From Methanococcoides sp052057775 (GTDB lineage Archaea; Halobacteriota; Methanosarcinia; Methanosarcinales; Methanosarcinaceae): 64,000 nt of DNA. Under the pieces are notes generated by a model. That model did no database searches and had not been told where the DNA came from. It was given only the letters and a program-made list of their open reading frames with translations. This document shows, in pieces, positions 8,006-16,945 of this stretch; the first letter of the stretch is position 1, and every line of letters starts with the position of its first letter. Location of the stretch: positions 372,001 to 436,000 of the forward strand of contig NZ_CP195121.1 in assembly GCF_052057775.1 (NCBI RefSeq), in the 5' to 3' direction. The position numbers and the translations under genes are program-made.

Positions 8006-9346
8006 GTGTATAAAGTGATAACAAAGGCCACTATAAGCATAGCAATGGTATTGCTACTGGTGCTTGTTGCACCGGCAGCGGCCGATACGGATATCCGCCC
8101 GACCGTTGTTGTGGACTATTCCATGGAGCCGGCAGTCCTTATGCCGGGAGACACCGGAACCATCACCATATCCATAGAGAACATGGCAGACGGTGAGATA
8201 TACGTTCAGGAGGATGACAAGACCTTCGATATGAACGCCTACATTGCCAGTATAGCACTTGGCGGCAATGACGGTATCGAGATCCTCAACAAAGAACACA
8301 CGGATATCGGTCTCCTGGGACCCAGGGACACCATAAAGCTGGCATTCAACATACGTGCAAAGGAGACAGCAGACAATGGAGTTCACTTCCTGACCATGGA
8401 ACTTGTGGGCGGAAGTGACATGAACGATCTTAACTACAACATACCGGTCAAGATCGATGACAGGAACCTGAAGCTTATATTGGCAACAATGCCGACGACC
8501 GTGATGAACGAGATCTCGACCATAGAGATCGACATCATCAACACCCGACCCAACGAGGTCACAAACGTCATGATCAGACCTGAGGGAGAGAATGTATCTT
8601 TCAATCCTGCAGAGGTCTTTGTAGGGAACATACCCGCAGGTAACAAATCCACAGTTGAGATCACACTCAACACCATGGCATCCCCCGCCGGAATGAAGAA
8701 CTTATCCTTCACAGCATCATTCTTCAATGGCGATAACTACCACACCTCCGAAAATACGGACCTAGAGATCAATGTGGTTGACCAGCCATCCCTTATCTTC
8801 ACAAGCATCGAAGTAACAAAGACGGGGAACAGTTACTCCATCATCGGGGACATCAATAATTTTGGCACAACCGATGCAAAGAACGTGCTCGTATCCGTTG
8901 CGGGTTCCGAAGACATCAAACCTGTACAGCCATATGCCAACTACTTCGTGGGTACACTGGAAGCCGATGACTTCAGCAGCTTCGAACTGTCTGCACGCAT
9001 CCTCTCCCCTGATGTCGAACAGATACCCATCCTCATCGAGTTCCGTGATACGGACAATGTGTATTCATCAGTGACAGGTTACATTGACCTCGAAAGTGCT
9101 TCAGCTGCACCCGGTAACGATCAGGACACACCTATATGGATGTGGGGGCTCATTGGAGTGATCACCATAGCCATTGGAGGGGTCATCGCGTACACCTGGA
9201 AGAAGAGAAAGGCAGCAGAACTGGAAGAAGCTGAAGACCCTGATGAGAACGATTCCGATGACGAAGATCCTGATTATGAAGACTTCGACGGTGAGGAAGT
9301 GAATGGAAAGTTCGATGAAGCTGACACCGAAGAAAACAAAGACTGA
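8006..9346 (+). CDS. Exported, membrane-anchored protein with S-layer-like/CARDB-type repeats (COG1361-like)
   Basis: 446 residues starting with GTG. It has an N-terminal signal peptide (hydrophobic ISIAMVLLLVLVAPAAA, cleavage near AAA-DT). An extracellular region of about 340 residues contains repeated beta-sandwich modules with phrases such as LMPGDTGTITISIEN and GNIPAGNKSTVEITLNT. A membrane segment follows near 378-400 (WMWGLIGVITIAIGGVIAY), then KKRK and a very acidic cytoplasmic tail rich in Asp and Glu. Such proteins often sit next to MacB-type ABC genes in archaea. Here the ATPase starts 10 bases downstream. I infer an extracytoplasmic partner of the transporter. An in-frame GTG three codons later is an alternative start. 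Confidence 0.85.
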   Translation: MYKVITKATISIAMVLLLVLVAPAAADTDIRPTVVVDYSMEPAVLMPGDTGTITISIENMADGEIYVQEDDKTFDMNAYIASIALGGNDGIEILNKEHTDIGLLGPRDTIKLAFNIRAKETADNGVHFLTMELVGGSDMNDLNYNIPVKIDDRNLKLILATMPTTVMNEISTIEIDIINTRPNEVTNVMIRPEGENVSFNPAEVFVGNIPAGNKSTVEITLNTMASPAGMKNLSFTASFFNGDNYHTSENTDLEINVVDQPSLIFTSIEVTKTGNSYSIIGDINNFGTTDAKNVLVSVAGSEDIKPVQPYANYFVGTLEADDFSSFELSARILSPDVEQIPILIEFRDTDNVYSSVTGYIDLESASAAPGNDQDTPIWMWGLIGVITIAIGGVIAYTWKKRKAAELEEAEDPDENDSDDEDPDYEDFDGEEVNGKFDEADTEENKD

Positions 9347-9356
9347 TGGAGAACAT

Positions 9357-10043
9357 ATGTCCGATCCGATAGTCCGGTTGCAGAATGTCAGGAAGAGCTA
9401 TGTCCTCGGAAAAAGTGAGGTGCATGCTCTCAACGGGGTTAGCATAACCATTGAGAAGGGAGAATTCATTACAATAATGGGTACCTCCGGTTCCGGAAAG
9501 TCCACACTTCTCAACATGGTAGGGTGTCTTGACAAACCGACATCAGGCAAAGTGAAGATCAACGGAACGGATGTTACAAAGGTCGATGATGACAAACTTA
9601 CGACCATCCGCAGGGACAATATAGGATTCATATTCCAGCAGTTCAACCTCATACCGACCCTGACAGCACTCGAGAATGTGGAGATCCCGATGATATTCAG
9701 CCGGATCCCCCCGGAAAAACGTAAAAAGAGAGCCATGTGGGCACTAAAACAGGCACAGCTTGATGCGGAATATGCAACCCACCGACCCAACGAGCTTTCT
9801 GGCGGACAGCAGCAAAGGGTTGCCATAGCCCGAGCCCTTGCGAACAGGCCACCCATACTTCTTGCAGATGAACCTACAGGTAACCTTGACTCAAAGACAG
9901 GAAAAAGTATCATGGAACTGCTGGTCAGGCTGAACAAAGCCGGTACGACCCTGATAGTTGTTACCCATGACCACAAGCTTACAGAATATTCCGACAGGAC
10001 CATTGTGCTGATGGACGGAGAGGTGTCCGATGATATCTATTGA
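9357..10043 (+). CDS. ABC transporter ATP-binding protein, MacB/LolD type
   Basis: 228 residues from ATG 9357, which has GGAG 4-5 bases upstream. The open frame reaches back to 9303, inside the previous gene, and I reject that extension. Motifs are Walker A GTSGSGKST, Q-loop FIFQQFNLIPTLTALENVE, signature LSGGQQQRVAIARAL, Walker B ILLADEPTGNLD and the switch histidine in VVTHD. These are diagnostic of the MacB/LolD/FtsE group, which powers export or mechanical work on envelope substrates rather than import. The 3' end overlaps the permease by 14 bases, so the two proteins are translationally coupled. Confidence 0.95.
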   Translation: MSDPIVRLQNVRKSYVLGKSEVHALNGVSITIEKGEFITIMGTSGSGKSTLLNMVGCLDKPTSGKVKINGTDVTKVDDDKLTTIRRDNIGFIFQQFNLIPTLTALENVEIPMIFSRIPPEKRKKRAMWALKQAQLDAEYATHRPNELSGGQQQRVAIARALANRPPILLADEPTGNLDSKTGKSIMELLVRLNKAGTTLIVVTHDHKLTEYSDRTIVLMDGEVSDDIY

Positions 10044-11193
10044 GGAGATCCGGAACAACATGTACCTGCAGCTGGCAAGCAGGAACCTGAAGCGACAGAC
10101 CTTCCGGACGGTCCTTGCAGCCATAGGCATCATCATCGGCGTCATTGCCATCTCATCCATGGGAATACTCGGGAACAGCCTGAAGATGTCGGTCACCGAT
10201 TCGTTCGGGGACATTGGCGATAAACTTCTCATCTACCCTGCACCCGGAGAGGACGGGATCACTGAAAAGCAGATATCCCAGATGAAGAAAGTGGACGGGA
10301 TAGATGCCATCATACCTGCCTATTCAACGGGAGATCGGGTCGAATACAAGAACAGCTATACCTTTGGGTCCATCTACAGCATTGAACGTGAAGACCTGGA
10401 AAAGCTGGTAGAAGTGGAAGAGGGACAGTTCTTCAAATCCGGCTCCACTGACTGCGTGGTTGGGGCATCCATTGCCGATAACCTGGAACTGAAGCTCGGA
10501 AGCAAGATAGAGATAGGGGATTCAAGGCTCAGGGTCGTGGGTATCCTGAAAGAGAGGGGAATGGGATTCGATATCGATGCAGATACCGGAGTGTTCACAT
10601 CGGCACAGATGTATGAGAAGATGTACCCTGAAGAAGGAGATGAATATGATTTCGTCATCGTCCGGGCAGAGGAACTTGACAAGGTAAATGACATACAGAA
10701 AGACATTGAAAAGCAATTGAACCGCAAAGAAGAGGTTGTCACAGTCTTTGCGACCAACATCATCCTCGAAAGCATCAATGAGGCATTCAAGTCCATCTCC
10801 CTGTTCCTAATGGGGATCGGGTCCATATCCCTTCTGGTAGCCGGCGTCAGCATATTGAACGTAATGCTAATGTCCACCATGGAACGCACCCGGGAGATCG
10901 GTGTGATGAAAGCAGTCGGAGCCTCACGAAAGGATGTGCTCACAATGTTCCTTCTGGAAGCACTGCTTCTGGGAGTTGCTGCAAGCCTTATCGGAGGACT
11001 GTTCACCATCGGAGCAGGGTACCTGATTCTCTCACTGGTGATTAAGAACACATCATACCTGTTCTCCCTTTCAACACTGCTCTACATATTCGAGGGCATA
11101 CTGTTCGGAGTTGCCACAAGCCTTATTGGCGGCATGTACCCGGCATGGAAGGCATCGAATATGCGACCACTGGATGCATTACGCTACGAGTGA
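10030..11193 (+). CDS. ABC transporter permease, MacB/FtsX type
   Basis: 387 residues with the MacB topology. The first membrane segment is near residues 27-45 (TVLAAIGIIIGVIAISSMGI). A periplasm-like extracytoplasmic domain of about 200 residues follows, then three membrane segments in the last 130 residues. The conserved FtsX motif STMERTREIGVMKAVGASRKDV precedes the third, and MYPAWKASNMRPLDALRYE ends the protein, as in MacB relatives. The start at 10030 has GAGGTG four bases upstream inside the ATPase gene. ATG at 10060 is an alternative. Substrate is unknown. Archaea lack TolC, so this probably exports or remodels cell-surface material together with the anchored protein upstream. Confidence 0.93.
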   Translation: MISIEEIRNNMYLQLASRNLKRQTFRTVLAAIGIIIGVIAISSMGILGNSLKMSVTDSFGDIGDKLLIYPAPGEDGITEKQISQMKKVDGIDAIIPAYSTGDRVEYKNSYTFGSIYSIEREDLEKLVEVEEGQFFKSGSTDCVVGASIADNLELKLGSKIEIGDSRLRVVGILKERGMGFDIDADTGVFTSAQMYEKMYPEEGDEYDFVIVRAEELDKVNDIQKDIEKQLNRKEEVVTVFATNIILESINEAFKSISLFLMGIGSISLLVAGVSILNVMLMSTMERTREIGVMKAVGASRKDVLTMFLLEALLLGVAASLIGGLFTIGAGYLILSLVIKNTSYLFSLSTLLYIFEGILFGVATSLIGGMYPAWKASNMRPLDALRYE

Positions 11194-11263
11194 GCAAACA
11201 GGAAGATCAGCGTTGTTCTTTAAAACGGGAAAAAGAGAATTAACAAAAAGAAAGAGAAGGTGG

Positions 11264-11578
11264 TCATTCCTCGGAAAGTCCACCCATGTCTTCGAATTCG
11301 AGCCCTTCAAGTTCTTCTTTTAATTTATCGAGATCTTCCTGTGAGATGGAAGAGATGTTATCATGTTCTGTTGATGAGACCTCGTCCTCAGGAATGACAT
11401 CTTCAGGAACATCTGCCGTTGTGTCATCAATATCCTCAGCAACATCCTCAGGCACCTCGGTCATATCCTCTGTCACTACATCACCTATTTCATCTTCAGG
11501 AACATCGCCATTCTGGGCACAGCCACTAACAAGCAACATTGTAGCTACAATCAAGATCGCAAGTATCATTCGCTTCAT
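11264..11578 (-). CDS. Small acidic lipoprotein
   Basis: 104 residues. The N-terminus has a lipobox LVSGC with the cysteine at position 20, preceded by a hydrophobic stretch, so the mature protein should be lipid-anchored outside the cell. The rest is low-complexity and strongly acidic (repeated PEDV, EDE and DD), ending in a short helix-forming stretch EDLDKLKEELEGLEFED. There is no enzymatic motif. It lies 4 bases downstream of the exported coiled-coil gene, so the two are probably one operon and may act together. It converges on the ABC permease gene. Function is unknown. Confidence 0.75.
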   Translation of the reverse strand: MKRMILAILIVATMLLVSGCAQNGDVPEDEIGDVVTEDMTEVPEDVAEDIDDTTADVPEDVIPEDEVSSTEHDNISSISQEDLDKLKEELEGLEFEDMGGLSEE

Positions 11579-11582
11579 ATTA

Positions 11583-12374
11583 TCAGTCTCCCCTGACCAT
11601 CAGACCATAGGCCTCATTCAGATATCCATGTGCAGAGAGCATATTTCCCCTGGCGATACGCAGATAGTTGTTACCATTTGAGAACTTGATCAACGGCTGG
11701 CCGGGGATGCGCACCTGTTCGTATTCTTCCTCGGCATTGTCTATATTCGCCCTTGCATCCTCGATCTCGGCACTTGCCATGTCCAGCTTTTCGAGGATCA
11801 TTTCATTGTCATCCATATCCTCAGCTGCCTCACGCAGTTTTGTCTCATACTCTTCAAGAGTATCAGCATGTTCGTTCGCTGTATGGACCCAGACAAAGCC
11901 GCTGTTCCTTGCAACATCGGATACCAGCTCAAAATAGCTTCCGACCATTTTCAGGAAAACCGCACCCAGCTGGAACCTGTTCTCCACACCATCAACGTCT
12001 GCCCTCAGCTCATCGATCTTCACGAGATTGGTATCGACATCCTCCTGAATGGTCTCTTTCAGATCATCAGGAATATCCGGGTTCTCTTCTACCTCTAGGT
12101 CTTTCCATATCAGCCATGCTTCCACTTCATCAAGTGCAGCATGCAAAGCTTCTTTACCGGTATCAATGACTTTCTGGTTATTTTCCTCGGACTTGTCTGC
12201 TGCCCATTGGATCTTTGCATCCCTGTGGGCCTGCTGAGCTTCTATACTTGCCTGCTTCGCATCATGCCATTCCTGTTTAGCTTCACTTGCAGACAATGCA
12301 GTCACAGCAATTGGTTGCAACAGAAGCATGATCAGAACAAGCAACGCAATAAAAGATACTTTCTGTGATTTCAC
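11583..12374 (-). CDS. Exported coiled-coil/helical protein of unknown function
   Basis: The open frame extends to 12848, but that part has no protein-like character and would overlap a real gene on the other strand. I set the start at GTG 12374, which has GGAGG 7 bases upstream (plus strand 12382-12386). This gives 263 residues with a signal peptide (VSFIALLVLIMLLLQPIAV, cleavage near TALSA). A charged, Ala/Glu/Asp-rich helical body follows, with phrases such as EAKQEWHDAKQASIEAQQAH and IEDARANIDNAEEEYEQ, which suggest long coiled coils. It ends YLRIARGNMLSAHGYLNEAYG. It sits in an operon with the acidic lipoprotein. No family recognised. Confidence 0.75.
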   Translation of the reverse strand: MKSQKVSFIALLVLIMLLLQPIAVTALSASEAKQEWHDAKQASIEAQQAHRDAKIQWAADKSEENNQKVIDTGKEALHAALDEVEAWLIWKDLEVEENPDIPDDLKETIQEDVDTNLVKIDELRADVDGVENRFQLGAVFLKMVGSYFELVSDVARNSGFVWVHTANEHADTLEEYETKLREAAEDMDDNEMILEKLDMASAEIEDARANIDNAEEEYEQVRIPGQPLIKFSNGNNYLRIARGNMLSAHGYLNEAYGLMVRGD

Positions 12375-12500
12375 GAGCCATCCTCCCGCATTAGAGATGC
12401 ATACATTAGTGATATAACCATTTTGGAGGTCAAAGGAAGAAATGAAAACAAGCTGACCTTGTGAGAAATGATATAACAGACTACCACCAAAAATGATGCT

Positions 12501-13058
12501 ATGAATACCCTTCATGTGGAAACCCGAGACAAGTGGAGAAAATGGATGGAAGAACACCACTCCACTGAAAAGGAGATCTGGCTGGTCCACTACAAGAAAC
12601 ACACCGGGAAAGCTGTGATCCCATATGAGGACGAAGTTGAGGAAGCTATCTGTTTTGGCTGGATAGATGGCCAGGTCCGCAGGATCGATGAGGAAACTTA
12701 TGCCCGGAGGTACACGCCCCGAACTGAGAGAAGTAAGTGGTCGGAAACGAACAAGCAAAGGGCAAGAAAGATGATCGAAGAGGGGAAAATGACAAAAACG
12801 GGCATGGAAAAGCTTGGCAATGCGCTCAATGAACCTCCGGAGCCACAAAGAATAAACCTGGATGACATTCCGACAGATATGAAAAAAGCCTTGAAGGCTG
12901 ATGAGATGGCCTGGAAGAACTTCTCGTCTTTTGCTCCCGGTTACAGAAGGAACTACATAGAATGGGTTATGGATGCAAAACGTGAAGAGACCCGGGCCAG
13001 AAGAATAAACAGCGTTGTGGAAAGGGCACGGGAAAATAAAAGACCAGGAATGATGTGA
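12501..13058 (+). CDS. YdeI/OmdA family protein
   Basis: 185 residues. It shows the family pattern: WRKWMEEHHSTEKEIWLVHYKKHTG, then EEAICFGWIDGQVRRIDEETYARRYTPR, KWSETNKQRARKMIEEGKMT, and a C-terminal helical part with FAPGYRRNYIEWVMDAKREETRARRI. In bacteria some members are named bacteriocin-protection or OmpD-associated proteins, but the molecular role is not established. The gene stands alone, divergent from the exported coiled-coil gene with a 126-base gap. Codon use resembles the neighbours. The short family occurs patchily in archaea. Confidence 0.88.
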   Translation: MNTLHVETRDKWRKWMEEHHSTEKEIWLVHYKKHTGKAVIPYEDEVEEAICFGWIDGQVRRIDEETYARRYTPRTERSKWSETNKQRARKMIEEGKMTKTGMEKLGNALNEPPEPQRINLDDIPTDMKKALKADEMAWKNFSSFAPGYRRNYIEWVMDAKREETRARRINSVVERARENKRPGMM

Positions 13059-13093
13059 CCTTATTACTGATCACATCACTGCAATTAAAGATC

Positions 13094-14233
13094 TTAGTTC
13101 ATTGAGTCCCTGACGATCTGGGCAGTGCCCTCACCGTTGAATGCCTTTATGAACAAAAGGGTCTCAGCATAGCACATTGCATCGATAGCGGCCTTTGTGT
13201 CATCACCCACAGAGTAGATCCTGTCAAAGAACTGACCGACCGCGAACTTGCTGAACTTGCCGAAGATCTCGGTGTCGTTCTTGCCCGGTGCCTTCTCCTT
13301 GTAGGTTGTGATGGTCCAGTCATAGATGTCCTGGTAGAGTTCAGGCTCGTAGACCTTGAAGATATCCCAGACGATGTTCTGGTAGAAGGTCGCGACGTTT
13401 CCTTTGACGATGTCGCCGTGTGGGAAATGGTTGTGAATAAGGTCACGAGGTGTTCCGGTGATACCGTGCTGTGCGATCCTCACATCCAACCCGTTGTCCT
13501 TCAATGCCTGTGCCACTGCAATGGTCTGGTCGATGTCGATGGATACCTGTTCGATCAGGTTTCCGTTTGCATCGTAGGTGTTACCGTGTGCACTTCCGTT
13601 GGCAATGGCCAGAAAGTGAGGGAACACACCGTTCTCGTTCAATGCCTTGATGAATGTGACTGCCTCTTCTGGACGGGTAAGTACCCTGCCGTGCTCATCC
13701 TCCCTGCCGATCTCTCCGACCTCTACCTCAAGACCGTACTCTTTGTCACCCATGTTCTCCTTGATGTGAAGGCCTATCTTTGTGGTTGCATCGATGTTGT
13801 CAGCGAGCTCTTCGCGAAGGTTCCCACCCTGGAAGTTGAAGAGGTGGGATGCGTCGATAGCAAAAGAGGTGTATCCTGCCTCGATCTGTGCACTGACCAG
13901 TTCTTTTGTGGACTCGATGTCCTCGTCGGTCCCTTTCTTGATACCGATGTGATCAGCATGCAAAGCCCACATATCAAAGCCCACTTCCTTTGCTGCTTCT
14001 CTTGCCATCCTTGAGAGGTCAGAAGGTGTAAGTCCTGCATATCCACCTTCCAGATTGCACTCGGACCTTGCAAGCTCAAAGATAAGAGGTGCATCCATAT
14101 CTTTGGCCGCACGCATGATGCCTTTCATGACAAGTGCTATCCTTGGGTTGGCTGTCATTATGATAGTGTCCTTGTCAAGCAGGCTCTTAAACATTAATGA
14201 ACTTGGTACTGGCTCAAAATTATCATTGCTCAT
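13094..14233 (-). CDS. Class II fructose/tagatose-bisphosphate aldolase family protein
   Basis: 379 residues, a TIM-barrel metalloaldolase relative. Visible motifs are ALHADHIGIKKG (zinc-binding His and Asp), FAIDASHLFNF, GLEVEVGEIGREDEHGRV (the Glu-rich strand of class II aldolases), AIANGSAHGNTYD (zinc His) and RIAQHGITGTPRDLI. Known family members cleave or form fructose or tagatose bisphosphate. In methanogens the usual gluconeogenic aldolase is a bifunctional FBP aldolase/phosphatase, so this protein may have a different sugar-phosphate substrate. The gene is monocistronic. Its 5' side is an AT-rich region shared with a divergent small gene. Confidence 0.85.
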   Translation of the reverse strand: MSNDNFEPVPSSLMFKSLLDKDTIIMTANPRIALVMKGIMRAAKDMDAPLIFELARSECNLEGGYAGLTPSDLSRMAREAAKEVGFDMWALHADHIGIKKGTDEDIESTKELVSAQIEAGYTSFAIDASHLFNFQGGNLREELADNIDATTKIGLHIKENMGDKEYGLEVEVGEIGREDEHGRVLTRPEEAVTFIKALNENGVFPHFLAIANGSAHGNTYDANGNLIEQVSIDIDQTIAVAQALKDNGLDVRIAQHGITGTPRDLIHNHFPHGDIVKGNVATFYQNIVWDIFKVYEPELYQDIYDWTITTYKEKAPGKNDTEIFGKFSKFAVGQFFDRIYSVGDDTKAAIDAMCYAETLLFIKAFNGEGTAQIVRDSMN

Positions 14234-14398
14234 ATGATTACCTTCAAATTTATTTCATATTAGTTTGGTACTTAATACACGTCTCAATTCATAATCATTT
14301 CTATTCTAAAATATATCAGTCAGTTATTGTACAGAATACCAAAAAGGATAAATATTGGCCTCCGTAATGTGTTTAAGAAAAACAAGGGGGATAAAAAA

Positions 14399-14578
14399 AT
14401 GAAAGAGATCCTTGAACTGGAAAACAAACTTTCAAACATGACAACAGATGAGCTTTACAACTACGCAAAAGAGAACTACCCGGAAGTACCTAACATGTGG
14501 ATGGGAAAGAAGAAGCTGGTAGTTCGCAGAATAGTCAATTATGAAAGGAACAAAATGAACGGCATAGACAACGAATAA
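14399..14578 (+). CDS. Small hypothetical protein
   Basis: 59 residues from ATG 14399. AAGGGGG at 14384-14390 gives a good ribosome-binding site 8 bases upstream. A longer in-frame start at 14327 would lie within probable promoter sequence, so I do not use it. The product is charged and helical (KEILELENKLSNMTTDELYNYAKEN, given here in part: ELENKLSNM), with a basic end VVRRIVNYERNK. It has no cysteine cluster or membrane segment. It may be a small nucleic-acid-binding or partner protein, but this is only a guess from its charge. Confidence 0.6.
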   Translation: MKEILELENKLSNMTTDELYNYAKENYPEVPNMWMGKKKLVVRRIVNYERNKMNGIDNE

Positions 14579-14631
14579 CCGGGCTACGCTCATTTTGATA
14601 AAACTGCCTTTCAAAGTACATTTGCTGATGT

Positions 14632-14778
14632 TCAGGAACCAGACATGATCTGGAGGAGCCTGATCACTACGGCCTCATAGATCAGTATACCCAATATTAC
14701 AAATATCAGTATAGAGATCAGACCAATGGCTGGACAGGTAAGCCATTCTTTATTATTTTTACCGTCACATAATTTCAT
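14632..14778 (-). CDS. Putative 48-residue single-span membrane protein
   Basis: This frame is too short for routine ORF calling. It begins with ATG at 14778 and ends with TGA at 14632. Residues 1-15 are hydrophilic (KLCDGKNNKEW). Residues 17-40 form one strongly hydrophobic segment (IGLISILIFVILGILIYEAV), and a short basic tail follows. A G-rich sequence (plus strand CCCCCC at 14789-14794) lies 10 bases upstream of the start. The regular hydrophobic run with a polar, Lys-rich N-terminus is what a real membrane microprotein looks like. There is no homology claim. It fills most of the 435-base gap between its neighbours. Confidence 0.5.
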   Translation of the reverse strand: MKLCDGKNNKEWLTCPAIGLISILIFVILGILIYEAVVIRLLQIMSGS

Positions 14779-15013
14779 CCGGCATCAACCCCCCGTTTAG
14801 CAGAAGAAATCAATACATAAGAGTTGAACTCAATGCTACTTCAAATTTTGCCAGCGGGTAAAAACATACCGTTTCCAGGATAATGACCGGAACAATAACT
14901 ATTGGTCAAAGAAATTGTCTGAGAAGCTGATCCGGGAGAACAGAAAAAGAGAGATGAAAAAGAGAACTGTGACTACAGATAGAATAAATTAAAGAAGAAG
15001 GGGCAATGCCAGA

Positions 15014-16945
15014 TCAGCATTCTTCTTCCATGAGACTGATACCAACACCCATCACGCGTATCCTTGTTTCAAGCGGATGATCCCAGCCATCAGGGATTAT
15101 CTCATCCTGTTTCACATCAACCTGCACATGCTCGGGGTCCAGTCCTGCATCGATCATATACTGTATGATAGTTTCCTTTCCGGTTGTTGTAGCATATTCA
15201 AGCGCTTCTTCATACTCATAGAAGCTCACTCTTCCGTACTCAGAGAATACATAGAACTCCCAGTCCGGAGCAGCCATTGATGCCGGCCGGACCAGGAAGT
15301 CCACCCTTCTGATACCTTTTGCTGCCAGTGCACCTGCTGCATTACCGACGTTCGAGTGTTCAGGGACCACAATATCCGCATCAAGGATCTCATTAAGTTC
15401 ATTGAGATATGCTACAACAGGACCACCGATCAGGACCACAGGGATCCCTACCTTGAACTTTGCAGGAGAATCAATATCGAATATCTTACGGATCTCCTCC
15501 TTTGAGACACCCTCAAGGAAGAAGGTCATCAGGTCTGATGCCATGTTCCTGGCAAACTCCTGTTTCACAAAAGCTGCAAATTCTTTACCATCCCGCTTGC
15601 AAAGTGAACCAAGATACTCTGCCCCGATGACCGATGCCTCAACAGTATGTTCTTCATAGTCCCCAAGTACATGCAAAGCATCCGTAGGTGTGAAGCCTAT
15701 GGTCTGTATCAGGCGTTTCTGAAGCAGGACATCAAGATGCTTTGCTGCCGGATACTTCTTCATGCGTGCCCTGATCTCCTTTAATGATGTAGGGGTCTCT
15801 GATATTGTAGCCAGTACCTCTTTCTCCAGATCGGTCAGACCCATCGGTTCGTAACCAGTCCTGATGAAGAACTTGGCAGGCTGGAAATGAATACCAAGAA
15901 GTCCTTTTGAAGGCATGGGGTTGGTCCTGAGCTGATCAAGGAAGCCCGGATAGAGATCTGCAGCACGGCAAAGCGGGATAACCCTTCTGGGACCGATGTT
16001 CACATGATTGTCCTTGACCCATACATCGCTGTCACCACCCATTGCAGAGGTCTCCATTTTTATGGCCTTTACCCTTGTCTTCCAGCCCCCAACAACAGCT
16101 CCGGATTCGCTCATTTCGGGAACACCGTTGGTGATGACCGAAATATCCGTACTTGTTCCACCCACATCGATCACAGCGCAGGTCTCATTGCCTGTCAGGA
16201 AAGATGCGCCTACCAGACTGCCGGCCGGACCAGAGAAGATCGACTCTATCGGCTTTTCAAGGGCACTTCTGATCCCAATGACAGAACCATCACATTTGAG
16301 CATGAATACCTTTGCGTTCATTCCCCGGGATTCAATGTACTTTTCCACAGTGGACATGAACTTTTCAGTGATAGGAATAAGCTGGGCATTGAAGAATGCA
16401 GTAACTGCCCTTTCGAAAGCACCAAGGTCCTGGGAAAGCTCATGTGCACCAACAACCGGAAGTCCGGTAGCTTCCCTGACGATCTCCTTCACCCGAAGTT
16501 CATGTTCATGGTTACGAATACTGAAATATGAAGAAACTGCAAAAGCGGCCACATCATCTTTTACCCTTTCTGCAAACTCCCTCACAGCATCCTCATCAAG
16601 AGGTGCTGCCTCTATACCATTATAATTGTGGCCTCCGCTTACCTGAACATAGTGTTCAGTTGGAAGCTCCTGGTTGATCTCATAATTCCCAACAAGGATA
16701 AGACCCACAGGAAAACCTGTTCCTTCCAGAATACTATTAGTGGAAAGTGTGGTCGAAACCGAGACGACCTTCACGTCCTTGAGATATTCTTCATCGATAC
16801 CATCAATTGCATTTCTTATACCTTCCAGAGGATCAGGATATGTAGTGAGTGCTTTATTAGAAGCAACAATAACCTCATCCGAATCCCTCAGGAGTACAGC
16901 ATCTGTATAAGTTCCACCTGCGTCTATACCAAGACTGTATTTCAT
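15014..16945 (-). CDS. Hydantoinase A/oxoprolinase family protein
   Basis: 643 residues from ATG 16945. AAGGAG lies 12 bases upstream. An upstream in-frame start at 16999 adds a non-family N-terminus. The protein starts MKYSLGIDAGGTYTDAVLL, the actin-like ATPase phosphate-1 motif of HyuA proteins. It continues with VSTTLSTNSILEGTGFPVGLI, then IFSGPAGSLVGASFL and CAVIDVGGTSTDISVI (phosphate-2), and VIGGPVVAYLNEL near the C-terminus (read here as VLIGGPVVA). Bacterial relatives hydrolyse N-methylhydantoin or 5-oxoproline with ATP. No HyuB partner is next to it. Relatives in methanogens are sometimes associated with methylotrophic gene sets, but nothing nearby proves this. The enzymatic substrate is unknown. 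Confidence 0.85.
   Translation of the reverse strand: MKYSLGIDAGGTYTDAVLLRDSDEVIVASNKALTTYPDPLEGIRNAIDGIDEEYLKDVKVVSVSTTLSTNSILEGTGFPVGLILVGNYEINQELPTEHYVQVSGGHNYNGIEAAPLDEDAVREFAERVKDDVAAFAVSSYFSIRNHEHELRVKEIVREATGLPVVGAHELSQDLGAFERAVTAFFNAQLIPITEKFMSTVEKYIESRGMNAKVFMLKCDGSVIGIRSALEKPIESIFSGPAGSLVGASFLTGNETCAVIDVGGTSTDISVITNGVPEMSESGAVVGGWKTRVKAIKMETSAMGGDSDVWVKDNHVNIGPRRVIPLCRAADLYPGFLDQLRTNPMPSKGLLGIHFQPAKFFIRTGYEPMGLTDLEKEVLATISETPTSLKEIRARMKKYPAAKHLDVLLQKRLIQTIGFTPTDALHVLGDYEEHTVEASVIGAEYLGSLCKRDGKEFAAFVKQEFARNMASDLMTFFLEGVSKEEIRKIFDIDSPAKFKVGIPVVLIGGPVVAYLNELNEILDADIVVPEHSNVGNAAGALAAKGIRRVDFLVRPASMAAPDWEFYVFSEYGRVSFYEYEEALEYATTTGKETIIQYMIDAGLDPEHVQVDVKQDEIIPDGWDHPLETRIRVMGVGISLMEEEC

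Noticed and set aside
12375..12848. Extended N-terminus of the exported coiled-coil gene
   Set aside because: The upstream 158 codons overlap the YdeI-like gene on the other strand and read as random hydrophobic sequence, while GTG 12374 has GGAGG at the right distance and begins a signal peptide.
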